Shown in pieces: positions 17,245 through 26,403 of a stretch of 64,000 nt of DNA. How positions within the stretch are numbered: position 1 is the first letter of the stretch; the number at the start of each line of letters is the position of its first letter. The notes below the pieces were generated by a model. The model saw only the letters and a list, made by a program, of their open reading frames with translations. It did not search any database and was not told where the DNA came from. Source of the DNA: Olsenella uli (GTDB lineage: Bacteria; Actinomycetota; Coriobacteriia; Coriobacteriales; Atopobiaceae); assembly GCF_901212655.1 (NCBI RefSeq), contig NZ_CAAKON010000053.1:1-64000 (forward strand). Reading direction: 5' to 3'. A program made the translations under genes and the position numbers.

Positions 17245-18041
17245 CTAGTCCTTGTCGGCGTAGAACGAGCCCATGTAGCGGATGTACTCGTCCTCGGTGT
17301 GGTTGGCCTTCCAGTCGTGGACACTCTTCTTGTTGCGCTCGCCTGCAATGACCGAGAGCTCCTTGCCGAGCTTCTCGAAGGCCTCGTCCACGCACTCCTC
17401 CGGCGTGAGGGCAATCTTCATGACCGCCTCGCCCTGGGACCCCCCGGAAGGTTGCGCAGCAGGCTCGGGGTGAGCGTGGTGCCCAGCGTGATGACCTCAA
17501 CGTCCACGCCGGTCTTCTCGCACTCGCAGGCTACGGCCTCGGTCATCTTGAGAATGAATGCCTTGCCAGCGCCGTACTGACCGTTCCACGGCGAGCTCGA
17601 GATGCCCGTCATGCTGGAGACATTGATGACGGCACCGCGGTCCTGCGCGGCGAAGATCTGCATGTAGTGGTGGAAGCACTTGAGGAACGTCGCCACGTTC
17701 ACGTTGATCATGGCCTCGTGCTTCTCCCAGGGGGTGTCCTGGATCTTGCCAAACGAGTGCAGGCAGGCAACATAGCTCATGAAGCCCATGTCGAGCCCCT
17801 CGGTGGCGGCGAAGACCGTCTCGGCGGCATCGGGCTGGGAGAAGTCGGCGCGCACGACCTTGGTCTGGACGCCGTACGTGGCCTCGATCTCCTTGGCGAG
17901 CTCGTGGAGCTTCTCCTCGCGGCGGCCCACCATCACGACGCTCATACCACCCTTGGCGATCTTCTCGCAGAAGGCCTTGCCAACGCCCTCGGTGGCGCCC
18001 AGGATAACGCCCCACTCGCCGTACTTCTCGCGCAGATTCAT
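17245..18041 (-). pseudogene. Short-chain dehydrogenase/reductase with C-terminal frameshift
   Basis: The ATG at 18041 follows GGGAG. Residues 1-196 are a good classical SDR: cofactor loop GATEGVGK (15-22), NVSSMTG with the catalytic Ser, and YGAGK with the Tyr/Lys pair. At a run of six G (minus strand, near 17443-17448) the frame changes. As read, it stops at 17418, adding only GGPRARRS. With one more G the frame continues through EAVMKIALTPEECVDEAFEK to MGSFYADKD and a stop at 17245. It is either a real homopolymer frameshift or a sequencing error. The catalytic core is intact, so residual activity is possible. The substrate is unknown. Confidence 0.8.
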
Positions 18042-18202
18042 AATGCTCTCCCTTGCTGGTTGCGGCCGGGTTGTGCCCGTGCGGCACGTCGGTTCCGGGA
18101 CGCAATGATGGGAGCCTTGCGGGGCGGTTCAAGCGCCTTTCGGTGAGTGGCCGCCGTATTGACTTTCGCTAGACTGGTGTTCTTGTGAATCGAGGGAGAG
18201 GC

Positions 18203-20602
18203 ATGATGGCAAAGAAGCCCGAGCTATTGGCGCCCGCACGTGACCGTGAAGCATTCCTGGCGGCCATTGCGGCGGGTGCCGACGCCATCTATTGCGGCAT
18301 TGCGGGCGGACTCAATGCCCGACGCAAGGCGGCTGGCATCGCCGAGGATGAGCTCCCAGACCTCTGCGCCTTTGCCCATGCGCGCAGAGCCCGTGTGTAT
18401 GTGACGGCCAACATCGTCGTGAAGCAGGGCGAGCTTGCCGGTGCCATCGAGGCGCTCGGGCGCTACGCGGCCGCTAGCGTCGACGCCTTCATCATTCAGG
18501 ACTGGGGCCTGCTGGCCGAGGTTCGCCGCGCGCTCCCCGGGGCAGAGGTTCACGTTTCCACGCAGGCCAATGTGCACGATGCGCGGGGCGTCGCGCTCTG
18601 CGCGAGGCTGGGTGCCGCGCGCGTGACGCTTTCGCGCGAGCTGTCCCTTGCCGAGATCGGGGCGATCGCACGGGCCGAGCGTGAGCGTGCGGCGCGCGAG
18701 GGTGGCACCCCCTGCGAGCTTGAGGTCTTTGCGCATGGGGCCATCTGCCCCAGCTACTCGGGCGTCTGCATGCTCTCGAGCTTTCTGCGTGAGGGGCGCT
18801 CCCCCAACCGTGGTCTCTGCGCGCAGCCGTGCCGACTCCCGTTTGACCTTGTGGGCGAGGAAGGTACGCGCCTGCAGCCTCTGGAGCGGGAGCGGCCGCT
18901 CTGCACGCATGACAACTGCGCAATCGTTGACATCCCGGGGCTTGCGGCCGCGGGTGTGGCATCGCTCAAGCTCGAGGGCCGCATGAAGCCGGCGACCTAT
19001 GTGCACGCGGTTGTCGCCGCCTGGCGCTCGGGGCTTGATGGCGCGGGCTTGCGCCGTCGAGACCTCAAACGTAGCTTCAATCGTGGCCTCACGGACGCCT
19101 ACCTGCGCGGGACTTCGGGCAATGAGCTTATGAGCTATGAGCGGTCTGGCAACCGTGGCGAGCTTGTGGGCGAGGTTGTTGGCTTTGAGCCGGAACCGGG
19201 CTTCGTGCCCCGCGACGGTCAGCAGGTGCGCGGCGAGGCGCTTGTGAGCCTGACGGCGTCCGTTTCCCGGGGTGATTCCCTCGAGCTGCGCCATCCCGTC
19301 GAACCGACGCGCTTTCTTGTGGTGGAGGTGCCGGGCGAAGCCGGGCCGGGCAAGGAGCTGAGGGTTCGCGTTCCGCGGCCCATGCCGCCGGGCTGCGAGG
19401 CACGCGTTACCAAGAGCGTGGCGCTCGAGCGTGCGGCGGCTGAGGTCGTTGCGGCTATGGAGGCCGAGCTCTGCCGGGGCGACTGGCGCGACTGTGGCGA
19501 GGGAGGCGGCAGCGAGGGTGCTTTAGCGGAGCGGGCTCGGTGTGCGGGGACGGTGGGTTCCGAGATGCTGCCGGGCGCGACCTCTTGGGCTGCCGGGGCA
19601 GACGACTCCGGGGCGCTCTCCGTTGCCACCACCCAGGGTGCCGTGTCGCATAATTCCGGGGCGCTCATCGGCGCCTCCTTGCAGGGTGCCGATGCGGGAG
19701 ATGCGAGGCGAAGGGCTGCCGAGGCCAAGCCGGGGGTTTCGTCCCTTCCTCTCGCGCGCGCCTCCGACGGCGTGGAGATCTGCGCCCTTGTTAGCAACGC
19801 GGATGAAGCCCGGGTGCTTCGGAGTGCGGGTGCCACGCGGGTGTACCTCGACGTCTCTGGCATCGAGGCCTCGGCGGGGCAGGTTGAGATGGCGCACGAG
19901 CTGAATCTTGTGCCCGTGCTGGACGAGGTATGCCGGGAGCCGGACCACACGCGGCTCGATCCCTGGGTCGCGGCCGGGGTGGAGGGGGTGGTGGGGAATG
20001 TGTCCGAGCTTGCCCTTGCGCGCGAGCTTGGCGTGGCGGCGGAGACAAGGAGCTGCATTCCCGTGCACAACGTGGAGGCCCTGGCGCAGCTGGGCCGCCT
20101 TGGCGCCCGTGGCGTGTGGCTGTCTCCCGAGCTTTCCCTTGCCGAAATTGGCGAGCTGGCGAGCGCTGCCGACGCCATGGGCCTGGACGTGGCGCTTGGC
20201 ATCTCCGTGTTCGGACGCCCGCGTCTCATGACCTGCGAGCACTGCGTGCTGCAGGTTGCCTACGGCTGCAATCGCAACCATGCCAGCTGTCGTCGCCGTC
20301 TCCAGAAGCATTGGCTGGTCAACGTCGATGACCGGCGCCTCCCCACGGTGACTGACGGGCGGGGGCGCTCCCGCGTCTACCTCGATGAGCCGGTCGACCT
20401 TGTCTCGCGTGCGGGAGGGCTTGTTGCCGCTGGTGTGACGCGGTTGCTGGTCGATGCCGTCTCCACGGATGTCGATGTTGCCGAGGGGGTCGTGAGCCGT
20501 CTTGCGCGTGGAAAGGCGGACGGCTTCTCTGTGACGGAGAGTTCTTGCCCGGGTGCCTGCGAGGCGGGATTCTCTGGCCTTATTGATGGCGGGGTCGCTT
20601 AG
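18203..20602 (+). CDS. U32 peptidase family protein, duplicated architecture
   Basis: About 799 residues. The start is ATG 18203 or 18206, both behind GGGAGAGG. The N-terminal U32 domain has the family signature HGAICPSYSGVCMLSSFLR with the Cys cluster GLCAQPCRLPF, then LKLEGRMKP. A second, partial U32-like barrel near the C-terminus carries four more Cys (TCEHCVLQVAYGCNRNHASC). Between them, roughly residues 430-515, is a Ser/Gly/Ala-rich linker with two near-repeats. Bacterial relatives (RlhA, TrhP, UbiU) act in RNA hydroxylation or ubiquinone hydroxylation and may bind Fe-S. A 23S rRNA or tRNA hydroxylation role is plausible but not shown. Confidence 0.85.
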   Translation: MMAKKPELLAPARDREAFLAAIAAGADAIYCGIAGGLNARRKAAGIAEDELPDLCAFAHARRARVYVTANIVVKQGELAGAIEALGRYAAASVDAFIIQDWGLLAEVRRALPGAEVHVSTQANVHDARGVALCARLGAARVTLSRELSLAEIGAIARAERERAAREGGTPCELEVFAHGAICPSYSGVCMLSSFLREGRSPNRGLCAQPCRLPFDLVGEEGTRLQPLERERPLCTHDNCAIVDIPGLAAAGVASLKLEGRMKPATYVHAVVAAWRSGLDGAGLRRRDLKRSFNRGLTDAYLRGTSGNELMSYERSGNRGELVGEVVGFEPEPGFVPRDGQQVRGEALVSLTASVSRGDSLELRHPVEPTRFLVVEVPGEAGPGKELRVRVPRPMPPGCEARVTKSVALERAAAEVVAAMEAELCRGDWRDCGEGGGSEGALAERARCAGTVGSEMLPGATSWAAGADDSGALSVATTQGAVSHNSGALIGASLQGADAGDARRRAAEAKPGVSSLPLARASDGVEICALVSNADEARVLRSAGATRVYLDVSGIEASAGQVEMAHELNLVPVLDEVCREPDHTRLDPWVAAGVEGVVGNVSELALARELGVAAETRSCIPVHNVEALAQLGRLGARGVWLSPELSLAEIGELASAADAMGLDVALGISVFGRPRLMTCEHCVLQVAYGCNRNHASCRRRLQKHWLVNVDDRRLPTVTDGRGRSRVYLDEPVDLVSRAGGLVAAGVTRLLVDAVSTDVDVAEGVVSRLARGKADGFSVTESSCPGACEAGFSGLIDGGVA

Positions 20603-20638
20603 TTATGCATTGCTGATACGCAGAAATTGAAGAGGTTT

Positions 20639-20666
20639 TTGTAACCTTCATCTGCAAATATACAAT
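20639..20666 (+). promoter_or_regulatory. Candidate promoter for the small DNA-binding protein
   Basis: TTGTAA (20639-20644) and TACAAT (20661-20666) are separated by 16 bp. They lie in a markedly AT-rich stretch about 110 bp upstream of the gene at 20774. Confidence 0.5.
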
Positions 20667-20706
20667 GTTGAGCGACTTTTTTACGAATACTGACGGAGCT
20701 TAGTGT

Positions 20707-20747
20707 TACTTTGTTAGCATCAAAGTAGGTGCGAACACACGGTTCGC
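20707..20747 (+). promoter_or_regulatory. Two inverted repeats in the 5' leader
   Basis: TACTTTG (20707-20713) and CAAAGTA (20721-20727) form a perfect 7-bp inverted repeat with a 7-bp gap. GCGAAC (20731-20736) and GTTCGC (20742-20747) form a second one. Both lie between the candidate promoter and the gene at 20774, so they could be an autoregulatory operator or leader hairpins. Confidence 0.45.
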
Positions 20748-20773
20748 GCATATGAGAAAGCAGGTATACCGCC

Positions 20774-21163
20774 ATGTCTTCCAGCCTATCTGAACTTGCC
20801 GATGCCTACGGCATCACAAAGATCACCGCAAAGAACCGCCTCGTGAGTCTTGGCCTTTTCGACGGGCACGTTGTAAAGGAAGGGCGTGCCTTTGTCATTG
20901 ACGACTATGCGGTCGAAGAGTTTGGCAATCACTTCGAGAAGGGCGGCGCCAAGCGAGGTCGCCCCGCAGGCTCTAAGAACATTGCCAGGCCTGAGGCCAT
21001 TCCCGCGGCAACCGAGGAGCTTGTCGCCGAGCTTCGCGAGACGGTGGAGTTCCTGAAGGAGCAGCTTGCCCAGAAGGACGACCTGTGCTCCAAGCAGCTT
21101 GCCGAGAAGGACGAGCAGATCGCACGCAGGGACGATCAGATCTCCCAGCTCATCGCAAAGTAG
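20774..21163 (+). CDS. Small HTH-like DNA-binding protein with coiled-coil tail
   Basis: A 129-residue protein. The N-terminal 50 residues (LSELADAYGITKITAKNRLV ... VIDDYAVEEF) look like a winged/MerR-type helix-turn-helix. A short basic AT-hook-like patch (KRGRPAGSKN) follows. From about 75 to the end is a heptad-rich coiled coil (LVAELRETVEFLKEQLAQKD, then repeated K-D-E-Q-I turns). The layout resembles plasmid KfrA-like or replication-associated DNA-binding proteins, but I cannot assign a family. It stands alone with its own AT-rich promoter region. Autoregulation through the upstream inverted repeats is inference. Confidence 0.7.
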   Translation: MSSSLSELADAYGITKITAKNRLVSLGLFDGHVVKEGRAFVIDDYAVEEFGNHFEKGGAKRGRPAGSKNIARPEAIPAATEELVAELRETVEFLKEQLAQKDDLCSKQLAEKDEQIARRDDQISQLIAK

Positions 21164-21594
21164 CGCTGATGTAATCCCCGGGCTGCTGCTGGGTGCTCTG
21201 CCGGACTTGGCTTGGGCTCAGCTGGAGCGAAGGGCGCTCCAGAAATCGCCCAACGCCAAGTTCCACCGGGCGCTCGGCGGCCGCCTCCGGTGACTCCGCG
21301 GTGCCGCTCTGCGGCTTCGGCGCTGGGGCTTGTTTGAGTAAAGGAGCGGGCGGCCACGGTGGTGGTCGCCCGCTTTGCGTTAGCACGCCTGGCAGCTATG
21401 TGATGCGAGGGCTGTTGACGTGCGCCTCGGTGCTTTTTGTTGCCCACTGGAAGCTGGCCGCTTCGGCCCTTGGTGATGACCGGCGGGTGTCGCGCGCCTC
21501 GGCCTGCTTCGGCGCTTGGCCTCCGTATGGCGCCCAGAGCCCGGCGTACGTCTCGGCTCCGCGTGCCGCCTGGTCTAATCGCGCCGTTAGGCCC
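21164..21594. terminator. Convergent intergenic region with hairpins
   Basis: About 430 bp between the convergent DNA-binding protein and hom. It holds CTGGAGCG/CGCTCCAG (21222-21242) and a stronger AGCGGGCG (21345-21352) / CGCCCGCT (21367-21374) stem followed by TTT on the plus strand. The latter is the likely terminator of the upstream gene. The segment 21400-21594 shows no supported feature. Confidence 0.55.
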
Positions 21595-22917
21595 TTAGTT
21601 GTCGAAGACGCCCTCGGTCCAGCGGGCGATGTTCTCGATGCGGATGACGTTGGCCACCTTGCACACGCCTGGCAGGGCCTCCAGGGCGGTGGTGGCGTTC
21701 TCCATGGCGGCCTCACTGGCCTCGTGGGTGATGAAGACCACGGAGCAGGCGCCGTCGGTCTCGGTCTCCAGCTGGTTGATCTGCGAGATGGAGATGCCCG
21801 CCTCGGCAAAGGCGGCAACCACGGGGGCAAGCACGCCCACCTCGTCGGCGATGCGCAGGCGCACGTAGAAGCTGTTGGAAAGCTTCTCGATGGGCAGCAC
21901 CGGCAGCACGTGCTCGTAGGGCTTGACCTCGGCGAGCGGCTTCTCGCCGCGGCTGATGGGCTCGGCCAGGGCAAAGATGTCGCCCACGACGGCGCTCGCG
22001 GTGGGGAAGGAGCCGGCGCCAGCACCGTAGAACATTGTCTCGCCCACGGCGTCGCCTACCACGTACACGGCGTTCATGGCGCCGGAGACGGCGGCGAGCT
22101 GGTGGGTGGACGGGATCATCGTGGGGTGCACGCGAGCCTCGACGCCCTCGGGGGTGTTGCGCGCGATGCCCAGAAGCTTGATGGTGTAGCCCAGGTCCTT
22201 GGCCACCGCGATGTCCTCGGCAGAGATCTTGCGGATGCCCTGCTGGTAGACGTCGTCGGTGGTGACGCGGGTGTGGAAGCTGATGCTCGCGAGGATGGCC
22301 GTCTTGCTGGCGGCGTCAAAGCCGTCGACATCGGCTGTGGGATCGGCCTCGGCATAGCCCAGGCGCTGGGCGTCGGCGAGGACGTCGGCAAAGTTGGAGC
22401 CCTCGGTCGTCATGCGCGAGAGGATGTAGTTGGTGGTGCCGTTCATGATGCCGGCGATGGTGAGGATGTGGTTGCCCATGAAGCTGTGCTCGAGGGCCTC
22501 CACCACCGGGATGCCGCCGGCGGCCGCAGCCTCGCAGCGAAGCTGCACTCCCGCCTCGCGTGCCAGGCCAGCAAGACGCTCGACGTGGCGTCCGAGCAAG
22601 GCCTTGTTGGCGGTGACGACGTGCTTGCCGGCGGCAAAGGCAGCCTCGTAGATCTCGGTGGCGGGGTGCTCTCCGCCGATGAGCTCCACCACGATGTCGA
22701 TATCCGGGTCGTTCACGACGTCGTGCCAGTCGCTGGTGAAGGCGTCGCCGGTGATGCCGCAGGCGGCAGCGGCGGCCTCGTTGAGCGCGCAGCCGCGCTT
22801 GACGTTGAGGTCGATGCCGTAGCTGGCAACGTAGTCGTCGTGGTGGGAGAGGATGAGTCGGGCGACGCCGCCGCCCACGGTGCCAAGGCCGATGATGCCG
22901 ACGTTCACGGTGCGCAT
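21595..22917 (-). CDS. hom: Homoserine dehydrogenase with C-terminal ACT domain
   Basis: A 440-residue enzyme that reduces aspartate semialdehyde to homoserine, the branch towards threonine and methionine. The start ATG follows AGGAGA. It has the Rossmann motif GIIGLGTVGGG (7-17), TANK (102-105) and the catalytic region DVDGFDAASK (D198, K205). Residues about 355-435 form an ACT domain (VGVLAPVVAAFAEAGISISQ), giving the length of the allosteric form, usually feedback-inhibited by threonine. It is monocistronic here. A GCGGCGAC/GTCGCCGC hairpin lies in the leader. Confidence 0.96.
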   Translation of the reverse strand: MRTVNVGIIGLGTVGGGVARLILSHHDDYVASYGIDLNVKRGCALNEAAAAACGITGDAFTSDWHDVVNDPDIDIVVELIGGEHPATEIYEAAFAAGKHVVTANKALLGRHVERLAGLAREAGVQLRCEAAAAGGIPVVEALEHSFMGNHILTIAGIMNGTTNYILSRMTTEGSNFADVLADAQRLGYAEADPTADVDGFDAASKTAILASISFHTRVTTDDVYQQGIRKISAEDIAVAKDLGYTIKLLGIARNTPEGVEARVHPTMIPSTHQLAAVSGAMNAVYVVGDAVGETMFYGAGAGSFPTASAVVGDIFALAEPISRGEKPLAEVKPYEHVLPVLPIEKLSNSFYVRLRIADEVGVLAPVVAAFAEAGISISQINQLETETDGACSVVFITHEASEAAMENATTALEALPGVCKVANVIRIENIARWTEGVFDN

Positions 22918-23023
22918 GAAGTCTCCTGTCTGCGGCGACGCTGTCGCCGCGGCCCTCTTGTGCTGGTGTGTTCGATTGATTGTAGCCGAGGTGCCTGCGA
23001 GTGGTGCGTGCCCGCGCCCGGCC

Positions 23024-23296
23024 TTACCCGCGCTCCATGCGATGCTCGCGCTCGGCGGCGATCTCGGCGTTTATCTCGCTGATTTCCTTGAGGCCGTCCA
23101 CGTAGGGCCGGTAGATGGCATAGGGGTCGCCCGAGCCCAGGCGGCACGAGCCACAGTTCTCGCAACTTCCCTCGCCGCACCACGAGAGCGATTTGTGGAT
23201 GATCTCGATGCGCTCCTCGCGCGTGGTGTCCTTGATGAGACGGCTCTTCCCAAGCCCAAGCGCCGCAAGCGCCTCGGCAACTGCCTGGCTGGACAT
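23024..23296 (-). CDS. Small cysteine-cluster protein, unknown
   Basis: A 90-residue protein; its ATG is preceded by GAGGAGAG. A four-Cys cluster SWCGEGSCENCGSC (C40, C45, C48, C51) suggests a zinc or Fe-S site. The rest is helical, with an acidic/basic C-terminus (EISEINAEIAAEREHRMER). I do not recognise the family. The spacing C-x4-C-x2-C-x2-C is compact and ferredoxin-like but too short for a full ferredoxin. It lies between hom and recQ, all leftward. Confidence 0.7.
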   Translation of the reverse strand: MSSQAVAEALAALGLGKSRLIKDTTREERIEIIHKSLSWCGEGSCENCGSCRLGSGDPYAIYRPYVDGLKEISEINAEIAAEREHRMERG

Positions 23297-23511
23297 ACTG
23301 TGCTCCTCTCCTCGGGCTTCCCCAAGCCCGTCCGATCGCAGTATGCCCGAGTGAGGGTGCCGGCAATCTTGCGTATTGGCGGTTGGTGTGGACGGCGAGG
23401 CGCTATCGCGCCACCCGCACGTGGCGGCTTGCCCTGCATGAAGCGAGCCTGCGATGGCGGCAGGTGCCTCGCCATTCGCGCGTGTTGCCTCGGCACGTCG
23501 CGAAGCGCCCG

Positions 23512-25458
23512 CTAGGCGTGCGCAGCGATCTTTGCCAGGAACGTCTCGCCGTAGCGCTCGGCCTTTTTGGCGCCGACGCCGGGGACGTCGAGGAGCTCCT
23601 CCGCCGTGGCGGGACGGATGCGGCACAGGGCCTGCAGCGTTGCGTTGGAGAAGATGAAGTAGGGTGGCACCTGCTGCTCGCGGGCGAGTTCGCTTCTGAG
23701 TTCGCGAAGCTCGGCGAAGAGCGCCTCGTCGTCGGGCGAGGGTTCGAAGGTCTCGGCCGCCTGCGCCGTGTCACGGGCAGATGCGCCGCCCTCGGCCCAC
23801 TCGCTGCGCTTCTTGCGCGGCTTGCCCTTGGCCACCTTCACCATAAACGGGGCGTCCTCGCGCAAGAACGGCATGCTTGCTGCCGTGAGCGAGATGGTTG
23901 GGTACTTGCCGGCGGAGCGCGCGAGCACGCCGCGAAAGACGAGCTCGTCGATGAGGGTGCGGATGTGCGTCACGGGCACGTCGGACATGATGCCGTAGGT
24001 GGAGAGGGTGTCCCAGCCGCGGTCGAGCATCTTTTGCGCGCGCGAACCCCGCAGGATGTCAACGATGGTGCCCGCCCCCACCGTGTCTGAGTAAGCGCCC
24101 GTCTCCCGGCAGCGGATGGCCACGCGGGCCACGCAGCTTACGATTTTGAGCGCGTTGGTGCGCTCGTCTCGCTCCTCGAAGTCTGCGAGGCAGTTTGAGC
24201 AATTGCCGCAGTAGGCTGGCGCCTCCTCGCCAAAGTAGCGCAGGATGAAGGCGCGCAGACAGTCTGTGGTGGTGGCGTAGAAGACCATCTGGCGCAGGCG
24301 CTCGGCGTCGTGGGCCCGCAGCTGCTCGAGCTGCTCGGGCGTGAGGTCGTCGCGCTCGGTGCGTTCGAGGAGAAACTCGGCGGTGTGGACGTCTCCGGGG
24401 GAGTAGAGCAGCAGGCACTCTGCCTTGGTGCCGTCGCGCCCGGCACGCCCCGCCTCCTGGTAGTAGTTCTCCAGCGAGAGCGGCAGGTTGTAGTGCACAA
24501 CGTAGTTGACGTTGCTCTTGTCGATGCCCATGCCAAAGGCGTTCGTTGCCACCATGATGGTCTTGCGGTCGTAGAGGAAGTCTTCCTGGTTGCGGTCGCG
24601 CTCGGCGGGAGAGAGTCCGGCGTGGTAGCGCGTGGCCGCAAGCCCCTGCTCCGAAAGCAGGTCGCAGACGGTCTCCACGGCGCGGCGGCTCATGCAGTAG
24701 ACGATGCCGCTTTTGTCCGGCCGGCTGCGCGCGAACTCCACGAGGGAACGGTCCTTTGCCTTGGCGCCGCCTGGCCGCTCCACGGCAAAGGAGAGGTTGG
24801 GGCGATCGAAGCTTGCCACCACGCGCAATGGATCGACGAGCCCTAGCGCCGCCTCGATGTCCTCGCGTGCCTGGCGTGTGGCCGTGGCGGTGAGCGCGCA
24901 GACGGGCGGACGCTTGGGCAGCGCCGCTATGAAGTCGATGATGCGCTGGTAGCTGGGGCGGAAGTCGTTGCCCCATTGGGAGATGCAGTGAGCCTCGTCC
25001 ACGGCGAGCAGGGCGATGCCGCGCTCGCGCGCCAACTCGAGAAAGCTTGGGTCATCGAGGCGCTCTGGGGCCACGTAGAGCAGGCGCAAGTAGCCCGAGG
25101 CTGCGTCGTGCAGCACGCCCTCCCGCTCGGCCGGCGAAAGTGAGCTGTTGAGGCAGGCGGCCGCCACGCCCAGCTGCCGCAGGGCTCCCACCTGGTCTGC
25201 CATGAGCGAGATGAGCGGCGACACCACGACGGTGAGCCCGCCCAGCACGAGGGCCGGCACCTGGTAGCAGATGGATTTGCCGGCCGAGGTGGGCATGACG
25301 GCGAGCACATCGCGGCCGGCGAGGACGGCGTCGATGATCTCTGCCTGGTGCGGGCGAAACGAGGGATAGCCGAAGGTCTCGCGCAGCACGTTCAACGGGG
25401 TGGGTGTGCCGATGTCGGGCCCGTTGCTGTTCTCTGGGTTTGGCTGGGACGTGTCCAA
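23512..25458 (-). CDS. recQ: ATP-dependent DNA helicase RecQ
   Basis: A 648-residue 3'-5' helicase. The start is TTG, chosen for the AGGAGG 4 nt upstream; no ATG fits. The Walker A motif is MPTSAGKS (K61) and the DEAH box is at 154-157 (AVDEAHCISQWGNDFRPSY). It has the helicase C-terminal motif (YYQEAGRAGRDG), a RecQ zinc-binding Cys cluster around residue 400-425 (YCGNCSNC), a winged-helix region and a C-terminal HRDC domain (PATAEELLDVPGVGAKKAE). All parts of a full-length bacterial RecQ are present. Confidence 0.95.
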   Translation of the reverse strand: MDTSQPNPENSNGPDIGTPTPLNVLRETFGYPSFRPHQAEIIDAVLAGRDVLAVMPTSAGKSICYQVPALVLGGLTVVVSPLISLMADQVGALRQLGVAAACLNSSLSPAEREGVLHDAASGYLRLLYVAPERLDDPSFLELARERGIALLAVDEAHCISQWGNDFRPSYQRIIDFIAALPKRPPVCALTATATRQAREDIEAALGLVDPLRVVASFDRPNLSFAVERPGGAKAKDRSLVEFARSRPDKSGIVYCMSRRAVETVCDLLSEQGLAATRYHAGLSPAERDRNQEDFLYDRKTIMVATNAFGMGIDKSNVNYVVHYNLPLSLENYYQEAGRAGRDGTKAECLLLYSPGDVHTAEFLLERTERDDLTPEQLEQLRAHDAERLRQMVFYATTTDCLRAFILRYFGEEAPAYCGNCSNCLADFEERDERTNALKIVSCVARVAIRCRETGAYSDTVGAGTIVDILRGSRAQKMLDRGWDTLSTYGIMSDVPVTHIRTLIDELVFRGVLARSAGKYPTISLTAASMPFLREDAPFMVKVAKGKPRKKRSEWAEGGASARDTAQAAETFEPSPDDEALFAELRELRSELAREQQVPPYFIFSNATLQALCRIRPATAEELLDVPGVGAKKAERYGETFLAKIAAHA

Positions 25459-25614
25459 GGGGCCTCCTCGTGCTGACGCCGAGCATGTTGCTCATATGGC
25501 TCGAATGGCTAGGATACTCGGCCTTTGGGCGAGGCGCCTGCCTATTCCGGCGGGTGACGTGCCCCGGTCTCTGGCGCGGCGCCGGCTGCGGCAATGCAGG
25601 AAGAAGGTGCTCAC

Positions 25615-26178
25615 CTACTCCAGCATCCCGCGCGCCTTGGCCCGAGCCCAGGCGGCGATGCCGGCGCCATGGGAGAACTCACCCGACGCGATGAGGTCTC
25701 CAAGCTCTGCCACGGGCACGCGGCGGTGGCGGATGTCCTCGGCGGGGTCGAGGTGGGCTTGCCCCTCGCGCGCCTCGCAATGGGCGAGGAAGAGATGGAT
25801 GGTCTCGTCCGTGGAGCCGGGCGAGGGGTGGAAGGACCCGAGGCTTACGAGCTCGCTTGCCGCATAGCCGGTCTCCTCCGTAAGCTCGCGGGCCGCGGCC
25901 TGCGCCGGCTGCTCGCCGTCATCGATGGCGCCGGCGGGAAGCTCCGTCTGCCAGGCGCCTACGGGGAAGCGGTACTGGCGGATGAGGATGGTCTGGGCGC
26001 CCGTGCCGGTGCCAACCAGCGGCAGCACGCAGACGCCGGGCCGAATGCGCATGAACGAGTAGGGGTGCTCCCCGCCGTTGACGAGCGCGCGGCCCACCGA
26101 AAGCGAGAAGCGGTCGACCTTCTGACCGATGTCCTCCACGTAGCGCGGCTCCTGCGCGCTGCCTTCTGCGATGTCCAT
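25615..26178 (-). CDS. NUDIX hydrolase, ADP-ribose pyrophosphatase type
   Basis: A 187-residue hydrolase; the ATG follows GAGGAGG. The Nudix box is complete at residues 83-105 (GAIDDGEQPAQAAARELTEE then TGY, matching G-x5-E-x7-REUxEExGU). It is preceded by IRQYRFPVGAWQTELPAG, typical of ADP-ribose/NUDT5-type enzymes. A downstream SPGSTDE supports that subgroup. It probably cleaves ADP-ribose or related sugar nucleotides in the cytoplasm. Confidence 0.88.
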   Translation of the reverse strand: MDIAEGSAQEPRYVEDIGQKVDRFSLSVGRALVNGGEHPYSFMRIRPGVCVLPLVGTGTGAQTILIRQYRFPVGAWQTELPAGAIDDGEQPAQAAARELTEETGYAASELVSLGSFHPSPGSTDETIHLFLAHCEAREGQAHLDPAEDIRHRRVPVAELGDLIASGEFSHGAGIAAWARAKARGMLE

Positions 26179-26403
26179 GCGTCCTCCTCAAACGACCAAG
26201 CGAGACGAGTGCATTCTCTCACGCACGCCCCTGTTCGGCGGTGGGCTAATCGCTCGCGTTGACCTGCGGCTGCCTTGCTCGCGCGCTCGCCTGCCTTGCG
26301 TCTGGCTTTTCCGCCCTGTCCTGTTTCCGCGGCTTTCTGCGCGGCGGCCTTGCCTCTGCGTATGCCTGTCCCCTGCGCTCGTCTGTCCCCCGCGCTCGCC
26401 TGC

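Noticed and set aside
16706..17248. An open frame of 180 codons across the CRISPR-like region
   Set aside because: It has no ribosome binding site, runs through the repeats and carries low-quality composition.
17241..17268. A possible fourth CRISPR repeat (CTAGTCCTTGTCGGCG)
   Set aside because: It is 70 bp from repeat 3 instead of 61 and matches poorly in the core. It is the coding end of the SDR gene (FYADKD-stop).
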